Source: Pseudomonas sp. GD04091
Lineage (GTDB): Bacteria > Pseudomonadota > Gammaproteobacteria > Pseudomonadales > Pseudomonadaceae
Assembly: GCF_029836165.1 (NCBI RefSeq)
Contig: NZ_JAOEBG010000017.1
Location: 59,116 to 123,115 of the forward strand
DNA length: 64,000 nucleotides
Direction of reading: 5' to 3'
Position 1 is the stretch's first letter. Every line of letters begins with the position of its first letter. The notes under the pieces are model-generated. The model did no database searches. It saw nothing but the letters and a program-made list of their open reading frames with translations, and was not told the DNA's origin. Positions 1 to 8,364 of the stretch are shown here, piece after piece. The position numbers and the translations under genes are program-made.

Positions 1-1
1 T

Positions 2-2077
2 TCACGAGCGCTGCGCCGGTTTCGGCAGGGTGAAGCCGGACACCGAGCGGCGCATCTCGCTGGCCATGCGCGCCAGGTGGCGGATGCTGTCGGCGGTAGC
101 GCCGGAGCCGGCGGAGGTCTGCGCGGTGATCTGCTGGATCACCGCCATGGTGTGGGAAATCTGCCCGGCCGACGACGTCTGCAGCTGAGCGGCGTCCGAG
201 ATGCTGTGGATAAGGTCGGCCAGGGTCTGCGACACGCCTTCGATCTCGGCCAGCGCGACCCCGGCGTCCTGGGCCAGGCGCGCGCCGCGCACCACCTCGG
301 CGGTGGTCTGCTCCATGGAGATCACCGCCTCGTTGGTGTCGGCCTGGATGGTACGCACCAGCGCCTCGATCTGGCGGGTGGCCGAGGACGAACGCTCGGC
401 CAGGCGCTGCACTTCGTCGGCGACCACGGCAAAGCCTCGCCCGGCTTCGCCGGCCAGCGACGCCTGGATCGCCGCGTTGAGGGCGAGAATGTTGGTCTGG
501 TCGGCAATATCGTCGATCAGGCTGACGATATCGCCGATCTCCTGGGAAGACTCGCCAAGGCGCTTGATCCGCTTGGCGGTGTCCTGGATCTGCTCGCGGA
601 TGTTGTCCATGCCGTGGATGGTGTTGTGCACCACCTCGTTGCCCTTGTTGGCGATGGCCACCGAGCGCTCGGCCACCTTGGCCGATTCGTAGGCGTGGGC
701 CGACACGCGGTCGATCGACTCGACCATGTCCCCCACTGCCTCGGAGGCCTCGCTGATCTGCTCGGCCTGGTGCTCGGAGGCCTTGGCCAGCTGGCGGGCG
801 GTGTTCTGGGTGTCCTGCACGGCGGAAGCGACCTGCTCGGCGCTGTGGTTGATGGTCGCGACCAGGTCGCGCAGCTGGTCGACCGAATAGTTGATCGAGT
901 CGGCGATGGCCCCGGTGAAGTCCTCGGTGACCGACACGGTGACGGTCAGGTCGCCATCGGCCAGTTCCTCGATTTCATCGAGCAGGCGCATGATCGCCTG
1001 CTGGTTGCGCTCGTTCTTCTCGGCGGTCTCGCGCAGCTGGCGGCTGGTGGCGCGCACCATCACCAGGCCGATGAGGATGATCGACGCCAGCGCCAGCAGG
1101 CCGAGCGCATAGCCTCCGACGGTGTCCAGGGTGCGCCCGCCGGCCAGGTTCTCGAAGCCGTTGGCCAGGTGCGAGGCTTCGTCGAGCAGGGTCTGCGACA
1201 GGCTGAAGATGTTGCTCGCGGCCTCGCGCACGCGCAGCAGTTCGGGCGAGGTCTCGAGGATTTCGTCCACGGAGCCTGCGACGAACTGGAACAGCTCGGC
1301 GATCTCGGCCAGGCGGGCCCGCGCATCGGCGTCCTCGACCCGGGTCACCTGGATCGCCGGGTTGCCGGCGAGCATGCCCTCGAGCACCTGGCCGAAGCGG
1401 CTGGCATCGCGGCCAAAGGCATCGGCGGCCTGCACCGAGGTGTCATCGCCGGCGAGCACGGTGTTGACCGACCCGAGGATGCGCTCGGCCAGCAGCAACT
1501 GGCGCTGGGCCACCGCCACCTGGCTGGCCGGTGCGCCGCTCTGCAGCAAAATCTCGACGACTTTTTCGTATTCCACCTGCAGTTGCGGCACGGTTTCGGC
1601 CAGGGTCGCCGCGACCTGGTGCAGTGACAGCACGGTCTGCTCGCTGGCGAGGATGGTGTCGGTGTTCTTGCGCAGGTTCTCCCAGTCCTGGCGCACGGCA
1701 TCCATCTCGTCGCGCACGGCTACCGGGGCGGCGGGCAGGCCGGTGGTCTTGTCGCCTTCGCGCAGGTAGCTCCAGCGCCGCTCGAAATCGTTGCGCGCAT
1801 CGCTCAGCAACCTGAACGCCAGGGCCTTGCCGGCGGCGGCCTCGGTGGCGTTCTTGGCGATGCGCTGCGACAGCACGCGCAGCTCGCCGGCATGGCCGAT
1901 GTACTGCTTGTCGTGGTTGGCCTGGGTGTTGAGGTAGGCGAAGTTGGCGAACAGCAGGATGATCGACAGGATCAGCACCACGAACAGCACGGTGATCTGC
2001 GCCGTGCTGCGTGGCCGCTGGGCCACGGCGGCGGGAGAAACGGCCGCGGCGGGAACGGTGGGTCCTGGCTTGTTCAC
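2..2077 (-). CDS. pilJ: Twitching-motility chemoreceptor PilJ
   Basis: A 691-residue methyl-accepting chemotaxis-type protein, the receptor of the Pil-Chp pathway that controls type IV pilus activity and cAMP signalling. A membrane segment lies at about residues 27-48 and a second at about 318-345, enclosing a helical periplasmic region; a HAMP-like linker and a long cytoplasmic coiled coil follow. The signalling hairpin reads QTNILALNAAIQASLAGEAG, where canonical receptors have AAIEAARAGE; this variant is typical of PilJ. The gene is complete: its stop lies at the first bases of the window. It follows pilI by 12 bases in the pilG-pilH-pilI-pilJ order, and the rest of the cluster (pilK, chpA) would lie off the left edge. 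Family assignment is firm. Confidence 0.95.
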   Translation of the reverse strand: MNKPGPTVPAAAVSPAAVAQRPRSTAQITVLFVVLILSIILLFANFAYLNTQANHDKQYIGHAGELRVLSQRIAKNATEAAAGKALAFRLLSDARNDFERRWSYLREGDKTTGLPAAPVAVRDEMDAVRQDWENLRKNTDTILASEQTVLSLHQVAATLAETVPQLQVEYEKVVEILLQSGAPASQVAVAQRQLLLAERILGSVNTVLAGDDTSVQAADAFGRDASRFGQVLEGMLAGNPAIQVTRVEDADARARLAEIAELFQFVAGSVDEILETSPELLRVREAASNIFSLSQTLLDEASHLANGFENLAGGRTLDTVGGYALGLLALASIILIGLVMVRATSRQLRETAEKNERNQQAIMRLLDEIEELADGDLTVTVSVTEDFTGAIADSINYSVDQLRDLVATINHSAEQVASAVQDTQNTARQLAKASEHQAEQISEASEAVGDMVESIDRVSAHAYESAKVAERSVAIANKGNEVVHNTIHGMDNIREQIQDTAKRIKRLGESSQEIGDIVSLIDDIADQTNILALNAAIQASLAGEAGRGFAVVADEVQRLAERSSSATRQIEALVRTIQADTNEAVISMEQTTAEVVRGARLAQDAGVALAEIEGVSQTLADLIHSISDAAQLQTSSAGQISHTMAVIQQITAQTSAGSGATADSIRHLARMASEMRRSVSGFTLPKPAQRS

Positions 2078-2089
2078 GTCGAAAGTCCT

Positions 2090-2644
2090 CTACAACGCCA
2101 CATCGAGAAACCCCGGCGCCTGGGCCAGGGCGAACGGGCTGAAGATCGCCCAGTTGCGTTCACGGGGGAAATGCCCCTGCACGAACGGCGCCGCGGCGCG
2201 GATCAGCGGCTGTGGCGGCGACAGCTCGAGGCTGCTCAGGGCGAAATGCTGCAGGCCCACTACCTCGTCCACCAGCAACCCCGCGAACAGCTCTTCGTGA
2301 TCGAGCACCAGCACCCGCCGCTGCTTGCCCGCCGCCGCCGGCCCCAGACCGAAGAACGCGCACAGGTCCATCACCGGCAGCAGCCGCCCGCGCAGGTTGG
2401 CCACCCCGCGCACCCAGGGCTGCACGCCCGGTACCCGGCTGCTGCGAGGCTCGCGCAGCACTTCGGCGACCTCGCCCATGGGGGCGACGAACCATTGCCC
2501 GGCAATGCGAAAGCCGATGCCGCTCCACTGTTGCAGGCGGGTATCCTGCGGCGGCTGGTCGGCCACCAGCAGGCGGCAGCGCCGGTCGATGTCCAGCAGC
2601 AGCTCGAAGGCGGTCAGCGACGCGCCCTGGGGGCGGGTGGTCAA
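2090..2644 (-). CDS. pilI: CheW-like coupling protein PilI
   Basis: A 184-residue CheW-domain adaptor predicted to link PilJ to the ChpA histidine kinase. The CheW core is recognisable in the stretch around WVRGVANLRGRLLPVMDL and in VLVLDHEELFAGLLVDEVVG. The frame stays open far upstream, but that part is the shadow of pilH. I place the start at a TTG (2642-2644), which overlaps the pilH stop in a TTGA junction and gives the expected N-terminus TTRPQGASLTAFELLLDID. Such a rare start coupled to the upstream stop implies translational coupling. Function follows from family and position; the exact start is inferred. Confidence 0.88.
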   Translation of the reverse strand: MTTRPQGASLTAFELLLDIDRRCRLLVADQPPQDTRLQQWSGIGFRIAGQWFVAPMGEVAEVLREPRSSRVPGVQPWVRGVANLRGRLLPVMDLCAFFGLGPAAAGKQRRVLVLDHEELFAGLLVDEVVGLQHFALSSLELSPPQPLIRAAAPFVQGHFPRERNWAIFSPFALAQAPGFLDVAL

Positions 2645-3006
2645 GCGCCCAGCACTTCTTTGAGCTTGGCGATCAGCGCGTCCTCTTCCACCGGTTTGGT
2701 CAGGAAATCGCGGGCGCCCTGGCGCTGGGCCCAGATGCGGTCGGTGTCCTGGTCCTTGGTGGTGACCACGATGACCGGAATGGCGCTGGTTTCCGGGTCC
2801 TTGCTCAGCTGGCGGGTGGCCTGGAAGCCGTTCATGCCGGGCATGACGATGTCCATCAGCACCGCGTCGGGCTTCTCCTGGCGGGCCAGGGCCACGCCGT
2901 CGGCGCCATTGTCGGCCTTGAGCACCCCATAGCCGTGCTTCTCCAGCCATTCGGTCAATCTGTACATCTCTGTCGGCGAGTCGTCGACAATCAGAACTCG
3001 GGCCAT
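2641..3006 (-). CDS. pilH: Single-domain response regulator PilH
   Basis: A 121-residue CheY-like receiver with no output domain. The acidic pocket is seen in VLIVDDSP, the phospho-acceptor Asp in AVLMDIVMPGMNG, the conserved Thr in VIVVTTKDQD and the conserved Lys in FLTKPVEEDAL. In the Pil-Chp system PilH receives phosphate from ChpA and opposes or modulates PilG. The ATG at 3004-3006 begins MARVLIVDD; a longer open frame upstream adds residues unlike any receiver. It lies 46 bases after pilG and overlaps pilI by four bases. Confidence 0.94.
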   Translation of the reverse strand: MARVLIVDDSPTEMYRLTEWLEKHGYGVLKADNGADGVALARQEKPDAVLMDIVMPGMNGFQATRQLSKDPETSAIPVIVVTTKDQDTDRIWAQRQGARDFLTKPVEEDALIAKLKEVLGA

Positions 3007-3052
3007 GCTGTTTCCCCATGAGGAACGTGAGGCGCCGCCTTCGCCGGCGGCG

Positions 3053-3454
3053 TCAGGGTGCGTGTGGGTCCTGCGCGGCGAAGCCGGGCACATGGGCGCG
3101 GATCGCATCGAGCAGTTCTTCCTTGTTGAAGGGTTTGGTCAGGAACTGGTCGGAGCCGACCACCCGACCGCGAGCCTTGTCGAACAGGCCATCGCGCGAT
3201 GAAAGCAGGATCACCGGGGTGTCCTTGAATTCGCTGTTGTGCTTGATCACCGCGCAGGTCTGGTAGCCGTCCAGGCGCGGCATGAGCACATCGACGAAGA
3301 TGATCCGGGGTCTGTGATCGATGATCTTGGCGAGGGCGTCGAAACCGTCACTGGCGGTGATCACCTCGCAGCCCGCCTCGCCGAGCAACATCTGGGCGGT
3401 GCGGCGGATCGTGCGGGAGTCGTCGATCACCATCACCTTCAGGGGCTGTTCCAT
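3053..3454 (-). CDS. pilG: Single-domain response regulator PilG
   Basis: A 133-residue CheY-like receiver, the first gene of this Pil-Chp operon. It starts MEQPLKVMVIDDSRTIRR; the paired acidic residues (IDDS), phospho-Asp (IIFVDVLMPRLDG), Ser switch (VILLSSRDG) and Lys (FLTKPFNKEEL) are all present. PilG promotes pilus extension and cAMP production in pseudomonads. It is divergent from gshB across a spacer of about 185 bases that should hold both promoters. Start chosen at 3452-3454 because the upstream in-frame extension is not receiver-like. Confidence 0.94.
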   Translation of the reverse strand: MEQPLKVMVIDDSRTIRRTAQMLLGEAGCEVITASDGFDALAKIIDHRPRIIFVDVLMPRLDGYQTCAVIKHNSEFKDTPVILLSSRDGLFDKARGRVVGSDQFLTKPFNKEELLDAIRAHVPGFAAQDPHAP

Positions 3455-3639
3455 AGTTGCGCTTCTGCCTGGGAGCGAATTCGCCAAAAGGCCGTGCAGG
3501 CCATGTGCCTGGCCTTTTTAGCACACTCGCGATAGCCATTCCATCCGCCGGCCCCTTGACCGTGGGCGCGCCCGGCGCCACCCTGAGCCACTTTTCTTTC
3601 GTGCCATCGCGGCCACCCGCCGCCAAGAGGAATTACCCC

Positions 3640-4593
3640 ATGAGCGTTCGCCTCGGGATTGTCATGGACCCCATCGCGTCCATCTCCTACAAAAAGGACA
3701 GCTCGCTGGCCATGTTGCTGGCCGCCCAGGCGCGCGGCTGGAGCCTGTTCTACATGGAGCAGCGCGATCTGTACCAGGGCCAGGGCAAGGCACGCGCGCG
3801 CATGCGCCCACTCAAGGTGTTCGCCGACCCGGCCCGCTGGTTCGAGCTGGGCGAGGAGCAGGACAGCCCCCTGGCCGAGCTGGACGTGATCCTCATGCGC
3901 AAGGACCCGCCCTTCGACATGGAGTTCGTCTACAGCACCTACCTGCTGGAGCAGGCCGAAGCCGAAGGCGTGCTGGTGGTCAACCGTCCGCAGAGCCTGC
4001 GCGACTGCAACGAGAAACTGTTCGCCACGCTGTTCCCGCAGTGCACGCCGCCCACCCTGGTCAGCCGTCGCCCGGACATCATTCGCCAATTCGCCGCCGA
4101 GCATGGCGACGTGATTCTCAAGCCACTGGATGGCATGGGCGGCACCTCGATCTTCCGTCACCGGGTCGGCGACCCCAACCTGTCGGTGATCCTCGAGACC
4201 CTTACCGCGCTGGGCGCCCAGCAGATCATGGCCCAGGCCTACCTGCCGGCTATCAAGGACGGCGACAAGCGCATCCTGATGATCGACGGCGACCCGGTGG
4301 ACTACTGCCTGGCGCGCATCCCGGCCAGCGGCGAGACCCGCGGCAACCTGGCCGCCGGCGGCCGCGGCGAGGCCCGCCCGCTGAGCGAGCGCGACCGCTG
4401 GATCGCCAATCAGGTCGGCCCGACCCTGCGCGCGAAGGGCCTGCTGTTCGTGGGTCTGGACGTGATCGGCGACTACCTCACCGAAATCAACGTCACCAGC
4501 CCGACCTGCATCCGCGAGATCGACGCGGCCTACAACACCGACATCGGCGGACGATTGATGGATGCCATTGATCGCAAGCTGCAGGCGCGCTGA
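3640..4593 (+). CDS. gshB: Glutathione synthetase
   Basis: A 317-residue ATP-grasp ligase that joins gamma-glutamylcysteine and glycine to make glutathione in the cytoplasm. The N-terminus MSVRLGIVMDPIASISYKKD, the ATP-grasp strand DVILKPLDGMGGTSIFR, the glycine-rich loop NLAAGGRGEARPLSERD and the C-terminal EINVTSPTCIREID are typical. The full length matches the family. An AAGAGGAA element lies upstream of the ATG. The open frame extends upstream to 3457 but that part is non-homologous. It is divergent from pilG and precedes the TonB gene on the same strand. Confidence 0.96.
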   Translation: MSVRLGIVMDPIASISYKKDSSLAMLLAAQARGWSLFYMEQRDLYQGQGKARARMRPLKVFADPARWFELGEEQDSPLAELDVILMRKDPPFDMEFVYSTYLLEQAEAEGVLVVNRPQSLRDCNEKLFATLFPQCTPPTLVSRRPDIIRQFAAEHGDVILKPLDGMGGTSIFRHRVGDPNLSVILETLTALGAQQIMAQAYLPAIKDGDKRILMIDGDPVDYCLARIPASGETRGNLAAGGRGEARPLSERDRWIANQVGPTLRAKGLLFVGLDVIGDYLTEINVTSPTCIREIDAAYNTDIGGRLMDAIDRKLQAR

Positions 4594-4684
4594 CCGAGGA
4601 CACGTGGCAACGCCGCGCAGTGGGGTATGATGCCGGTCCTTTACGACTGAGCCGCTGCCCTTGCGCGCGGTTGCTGGATACCCG

Positions 4685-5584
4685 ATGACGCTGCCCGCCG
4701 ACATCCCGCCCGACCTGCTGCCACCACGCGTTCGCCCGGTGGACCGGCTCGGCTTCACCCTGTTCCTGGCTGCCCTGGTGCACCTGGCACTGATCCTGGG
4801 TGTGGGCTTCAGCGTGGTCAAGCCAGCCGAAATCCGCCACACCATGGACATCACCCTGGCCACCTTCAAGAGCGAAAAAGCGCCCGAGAAGGCCGACTTC
4901 CAGGCCCAGGACAACCAGCAGGGCAGCGGTACCCTGGAGAAAAAGGCGGTGCCCAAGACCACCGAGGTGGCGCCTTTCCAGGACAGCAAGATCAACAAGA
5001 TCACCCCGCCACCGGCCGCGCGACCGCAAACCCCACCGGCGCCGGCAAAATCGGTGGTCGCCACCCAGGCGCCGAAGCCACAGAAGGTCGAGCCCAGGCC
5101 AAAGGAAAGCAAGCCGCAGCCCAAGCCCGAGGCCAAGGTGCCGGACTTCGACAGCTCGCAGCTGTCCAGCCAGATCGCCAGCCTCGAGGCCGAGCTGTCC
5201 AACGAACAGCAGCTGTACGCCAAACGCCCGCGCATTCACCGTCTCAATGCCGCCTCGACCATGCGCGACAAAGGCGCCTGGTACAAGGAAGAGTGGCGCA
5301 AGAAGGTCGAGCGCATCGGCAACCTCAACTACCCCGAGGAAGCCCGGCGCCAACAGATGTATGGCAGCTTGCGCATGATGGTGTCGATCAACCGCGATGG
5401 TTCGCTGTTCGAGGTGCTGGTGCTGGAGTCGTCCGGGCAGCCGGTGCTGGACCAGGCGGCCCAGCGCATCGTCCGCCTGGCGGCGCCGTTCGCGCCGTTC
5501 ACCGGGGACCTGGCCGAGTTCGACCGGCTGGAGATCATCCGCACCTGGCGCTTTGCCCGGGGCGACAAGCTGTCGAGCAACTAA
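4685..5584 (+). CDS. tonB3: Energy transducer TonB (TonB3-like)
   Basis: A 299-residue TonB-type protein. A single N-terminal membrane anchor lies at about residues 20-42 (FTLFLAALVHLALILGV), followed by a Pro/Lys-rich periplasm-spanning linker (residues ~100-160) and a C-terminal TonB domain (YGSLRMMVSINRDGSLFEV). TonB couples inner-membrane proton-motive force to outer-membrane receptors, but no exbB, exbD or receptor gene is nearby. Position next to gshB and pilG matches tonB3 of P. aeruginosa, which has been linked to twitching motility, so the symbol rests on synteny. The ATG at 4685 is preferred; an in-frame TTG at 4661 would add eight residues. No clear ribosome-binding site separates the two. 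Confidence 0.85.
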   Translation: MTLPADIPPDLLPPRVRPVDRLGFTLFLAALVHLALILGVGFSVVKPAEIRHTMDITLATFKSEKAPEKADFQAQDNQQGSGTLEKKAVPKTTEVAPFQDSKINKITPPPAARPQTPPAPAKSVVATQAPKPQKVEPRPKESKPQPKPEAKVPDFDSSQLSSQIASLEAELSNEQQLYAKRPRIHRLNAASTMRDKGAWYKEEWRKKVERIGNLNYPEEARRQQMYGSLRMMVSINRDGSLFEVLVLESSGQPVLDQAAQRIVRLAAPFAPFTGDLAEFDRLEIIRTWRFARGDKLSSN

Positions 5585-5603
5585 CGCAGGGCTTGCTTGC
5601 CCC

Positions 5604-5722
5604 CTGCAGGAGCGGCCTCGTGTCGCGAAAGGGCTGCGTAGCGGCCCCAGGGTCTTGGCCTCATGCAGAACTGCCGGGGCTGCGGTGCAGCCCTTTCGCG
5701 ACACAAGGCCGCTCCTACAAGG
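5604..5722. repeat. REP pair (BIME), long family
   Basis: Two inverted copies of the GGAGCGGCCTYGTGTCGCG element with its GGGCTGCG-type tail, facing each other between tonB and yqgE. The whole unit can fold into one large hairpin. It may act as a terminator or mRNA-stabilising element at the end of tonB. Confidence 0.85.
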
Positions 5723-5782
5723 GTCACCGACAGCCACTCGCGCACCTTGTCAGCCTCGCCACCTGGCGCCACACTATCGCTC

Positions 5783-6352
5783 ATGAAAACCCTCGCCCCC
5801 AGCTACCTCAAGCACCAGTTCCTGATCGCCATGCCGCACATGGCCGATCCGAACTTTGCCCAGACCCTCACCTACATCGTCGAGCACAATGCCCACGGCG
5901 CCATGGGCCTGGTGGTCAACCGCCCGCAGGAGCTGAACCTGGCCGATATCCTCGAGCAGTTGCGACCGGACGAACAGCCACCGGCCAGCACCCTGCACGT
6001 GCCGATCTACCAGGGTGGCCCGGTGCAGACCGATCGTGGTTTCGTGCTGCACAGCGACGAATGCAGCTTCCAGGCCACGGTGGCGCTGGAAGGGCTGTCG
6101 CTGACCACCTCGCAGGACGTGCTGCTGGCCATCGCCGCCGGCGTGGGGCCGAAACAGAGCCTGATCACCCTCGGCTACGCCGGCTGGGAAGCCGGCCAGC
6201 TGGAAGCGGAGCTGGCCGACAACGCCTGGCTCAACTGTCCGTTCGACCCCGAGATCATCTTCGGCCTGGCCAGCGACCTGCGCCTGGATGCCGCCGCCGC
6301 CAGCCTGGGCATCAACCTCAGCCTGCTGACCAGCCAGGCAGGGCACGCCTGA
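5783..6352 (+). CDS. yqgE: YqgE/AlgH family protein
   Basis: A 189-residue UPF0301 protein (YqgE, called AlgH in P. aeruginosa). Recognisable by FLIAMPHMADPNFAQTLTYI, GAMGLVVNRPQELNLADIL, PIYQGGPVQTDRGFVLHS and TLGYAGWEAGQLEAEL. Structures of the family are known but its biochemical role is not settled; an alginate-regulatory role was proposed in P. aeruginosa. The start at 5783 (MKTLAPSYLKHQFLIAMP) matches the family; the upstream frame runs into the REP element. Its stop overlaps the ruvX start by one base (TGATG), indicating coupling. Confidence 0.93.
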   Translation: MKTLAPSYLKHQFLIAMPHMADPNFAQTLTYIVEHNAHGAMGLVVNRPQELNLADILEQLRPDEQPPASTLHVPIYQGGPVQTDRGFVLHSDECSFQATVALEGLSLTTSQDVLLAIAAGVGPKQSLITLGYAGWEAGQLEAELADNAWLNCPFDPEIIFGLASDLRLDAAAASLGINLSLLTSQAGHA

Positions 6353-6777
6353 TGGCCGAACTGCGCCTGCTGCTGGGCTTCGACTACGGCACCCGGCAGA
6401 TCGGCGTCGCCGTCGGCCAGGTGATCACCGGCCAGGCCCGCGAGCTGTGCACGCTCAAGGCGCAGAACGGCGTGCCGGACTGGAACCAGGTCGAGAAGCT
6501 GATCAAGGAATGGAAACCCGATGCCATCGTCGTCGGCCTGCCGCTGAACATGGACGGCACGCCCAGCGAGATGAGCGAGCGCGCCGAAAAGTTCGCCCGC
6601 CGCCTGCATGGCCGCTACAACCTGCCGGTGCACACCCACGACGAACGCCTGACCACTTTCGAAGCCAAGGGCGAACAGATGGCCCGAGGCGGGCGCCACG
6701 GCAGCTACCGCGACAACCCGGTCGACGCCATCGCCGCCGCCCTGCTGCTGCAAGGCTGGCTGGAGGCCAACACTTAA
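6352..6777 (+). CDS. ruvX: RuvX/YqgF Holliday-junction resolvase-like nuclease
   Basis: A 141-residue RNase H-fold protein. It begins MAELRLLLGFDYGTRQIGVAVG, with the first catalytic Asp in LGFDYGT. Further markers are DAIVVGLPLNMDGTPSEMSE, the acidic THDERLTTFEAK and the C-terminal Asp in NPVDAIAAALLLQGWLE. The family is implicated in Holliday-junction resolution and in pre-16S rRNA 5' processing. Translation is coupled to yqgE, a pairing conserved widely in gammaproteobacteria. pyrR follows after 51 bases. Confidence 0.94.
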   Translation: MAELRLLLGFDYGTRQIGVAVGQVITGQARELCTLKAQNGVPDWNQVEKLIKEWKPDAIVVGLPLNMDGTPSEMSERAEKFARRLHGRYNLPVHTHDERLTTFEAKGEQMARGGRHGSYRDNPVDAIAAALLLQGWLEANT

Positions 6778-6828
6778 ATCCGCTTTGCCGCCGGGCAGAC
6801 CCGGCGCCCGCCTTTCGAGGAGCACGCA

Positions 6829-7347
6829 ATGAGCCTACCCAATCCCGCCGACCTGATCCGGCAGATGGCCGTCGACCTTCGCGCCCACCTGGCCCGCCGC
6901 GGCATCACCGAGCCGCGCTTCATCGGCATTCGCACCGGCGGCGTGTGGGTGGCCCAGGCCCTGCAGGCCGAGCTCGGCGACCAAAGCCCGCTGGGCACCC
7001 TCGACGTCTCCTTCTACCGCGACGATTTCAGCCAGAACGGCCTGCACCCGCAGGTACGCCCCTCGGAGCTGCCGTTCGAGATCGAAGGCCAGCACCTGGT
7101 GCTGGTGGACGACGTGCTGATGAGCGGTCGCACCATCCGCGCCGCTCTCAACGAACTGTTCGACTACGGTCGCCCGGCCAGCGTGACGCTGGCGTGCCTG
7201 CTCGACCTGGATGCCGGCGAACTGCCGATCCGCCCGAACGTGCTTGGCGCCACCCTGTCCCTGGCCGCCCATGAACGGGTAAAATTGACCGGACCCACGC
7301 CGCTCGCCCTCGAGCGCCAGGACCTCGCCTCCGCATCCGCCCTTTAA
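6829..7347 (+). CDS. pyrR: PyrR, uracil phosphoribosyltransferase-type pyrimidine regulator
   Basis: A 172-residue type I phosphoribosyltransferase-fold protein. The PRPP-binding motif is LVLVDDVLMSGRTIRAAL, and FIGIRTGGVWVA supplies the pyrophosphate loop. In Gram-positive bacteria PyrR is an RNA-binding attenuator and weak uracil phosphoribosyltransferase; in Pseudomonas it heads the pyrRBC' operon and has been proposed as a transcriptional regulator. A GGAG element precedes the ATG. pyrB begins 12 bases after its stop. I see no PyrR-type attenuator in the short leader. Confidence 0.93.
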   Translation: MSLPNPADLIRQMAVDLRAHLARRGITEPRFIGIRTGGVWVAQALQAELGDQSPLGTLDVSFYRDDFSQNGLHPQVRPSELPFEIEGQHLVLVDDVLMSGRTIRAALNELFDYGRPASVTLACLLDLDAGELPIRPNVLGATLSLAAHERVKLTGPTPLALERQDLASASAL

Positions 7348-7359
7348 GAGTCCCCCGCG

Positions 7360-8364
7360 ATGACGCCATCCGACGCCAAGCGCCCGCTGCAGCTCAATGA
7401 CCAGGGCCAGCTGCGCCACTTCCTCTCGCTCGACGGTTTGCCCCGCGAACTGCTCACCGAGATCCTCGACACCGCCGACTCGTTCCTCGAAGTCGGCGCC
7501 CGGGCCGTGAAGAAAGTCCCGTTGCTGCGCGGCAAGACCGTGTGCAACGTGTTCTTCGAGAACTCGACCCGTACCCGCACCACCTTCGAACTGGCGGCCC
7601 AGCGCCTGTCGGCCGACGTGATCAGCCTGAACGTGTCGACTTCCTCGACCAGCAAGGGCGAGACCCTGTTCGACACCCTGCGCAACCTGGAGGCCATGGC
7701 CGCCGACATGTTCGTCGTGCGTCACTCCGACTCCGGCGCCGCCCACTTCATCGCCGAGCACGTGTGCCCGGACGTGGCGGTGATCAACGGCGGCGATGGC
7801 CGCCACGCCCACCCGACCCAGGGCATGCTCGACATGCTGACCATCCGCCGTCACAAGGGCAGTTTCGAGAACCTGTCGGTGGCGATCGTCGGCGATATCC
7901 TGCACTCGCGCGTGGCCCGCTCCGACATGCTCGCGCTCAAGGCGCTGGGCTGCCCGGACATCCGCGTGATCGGCCCGAAAACCCTGATCCCGATCGGCAT
8001 CGAGCAGTACGGGGTGAAGGTCTACACCGACCTGGCCGAAGGCCTCAAGGACGTCGACGTGGTGATCATGCTGCGCCTGCAGCGCGAGCGCATGGCCGGT
8101 GGCCTGCTGCCCAGCGAGGGCGAGTTCTACCGCCTGTTCGGCCTGACCACCGCGCGCCTGGCCGGGGCCAAGCCCGATGCCATCGTCATGCACCCGGGCC
8201 CGATCAACCGCGGCGTGGAGATCGAATCGGCGGTGGCCGACGGCCAGCATTCGGTGATCCTCAACCAGGTCACCTACGGCATCGCCGTGCGCATGGCCGT
8301 GCTGTCCATGGCCATGAGCGGACAGACCGCGCAACGTCAATTCGAGCAGGAGAACGCCCAGTGA
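7360..8364 (+). CDS. pyrB: Aspartate carbamoyltransferase catalytic chain
   Basis: A 334-residue transcarbamoylase for the first committed step of pyrimidine synthesis (carbamoyl phosphate plus aspartate). The carbamoyl-phosphate signature STRTRTTFE lies near residue 69, and further markers are DGRHAHPTQGMLDML, the loop LNVSTSSTSKGET and the C-terminal VMHPGPINRGVEI. In pseudomonads PyrB is longer at the N-terminus than the E. coli chain and forms a dodecamer with the dihydroorotase-like PyrC' encoded next; no pyrI regulatory gene is present. The stop overlaps the pyrC' GTG start in a GTGA junction. Confidence 0.96.
   Translation: MTPSDAKRPLQLNDQGQLRHFLSLDGLPRELLTEILDTADSFLEVGARAVKKVPLLRGKTVCNVFFENSTRTRTTFELAAQRLSADVISLNVSTSSTSKGETLFDTLRNLEAMAADMFVVRHSDSGAAHFIAEHVCPDVAVINGGDGRHAHPTQGMLDMLTIRRHKGSFENLSVAIVGDILHSRVARSDMLALKALGCPDIRVIGPKTLIPIGIEQYGVKVYTDLAEGLKDVDVVIMLRLQRERMAGGLLPSEGEFYRLFGLTTARLAGAKPDAIVMHPGPINRGVEIESAVADGQHSVILNQVTYGIAVRMAVLSMAMSGQTAQRQFEQENAQ

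Noticed and set aside
2645..3019. N-terminal extension of pilI in the open frame up to 3019
   Set aside because: The added residues are an Arg/Gly/Pro-rich shadow of pilH; CheW homology starts at the TTG at 2644.
5604..5722. REP arrays considered as CRISPR repeats
   Set aside because: Units are paired inverted palindromes scattered singly, not direct repeats with regular spacers, and no cas genes are present.
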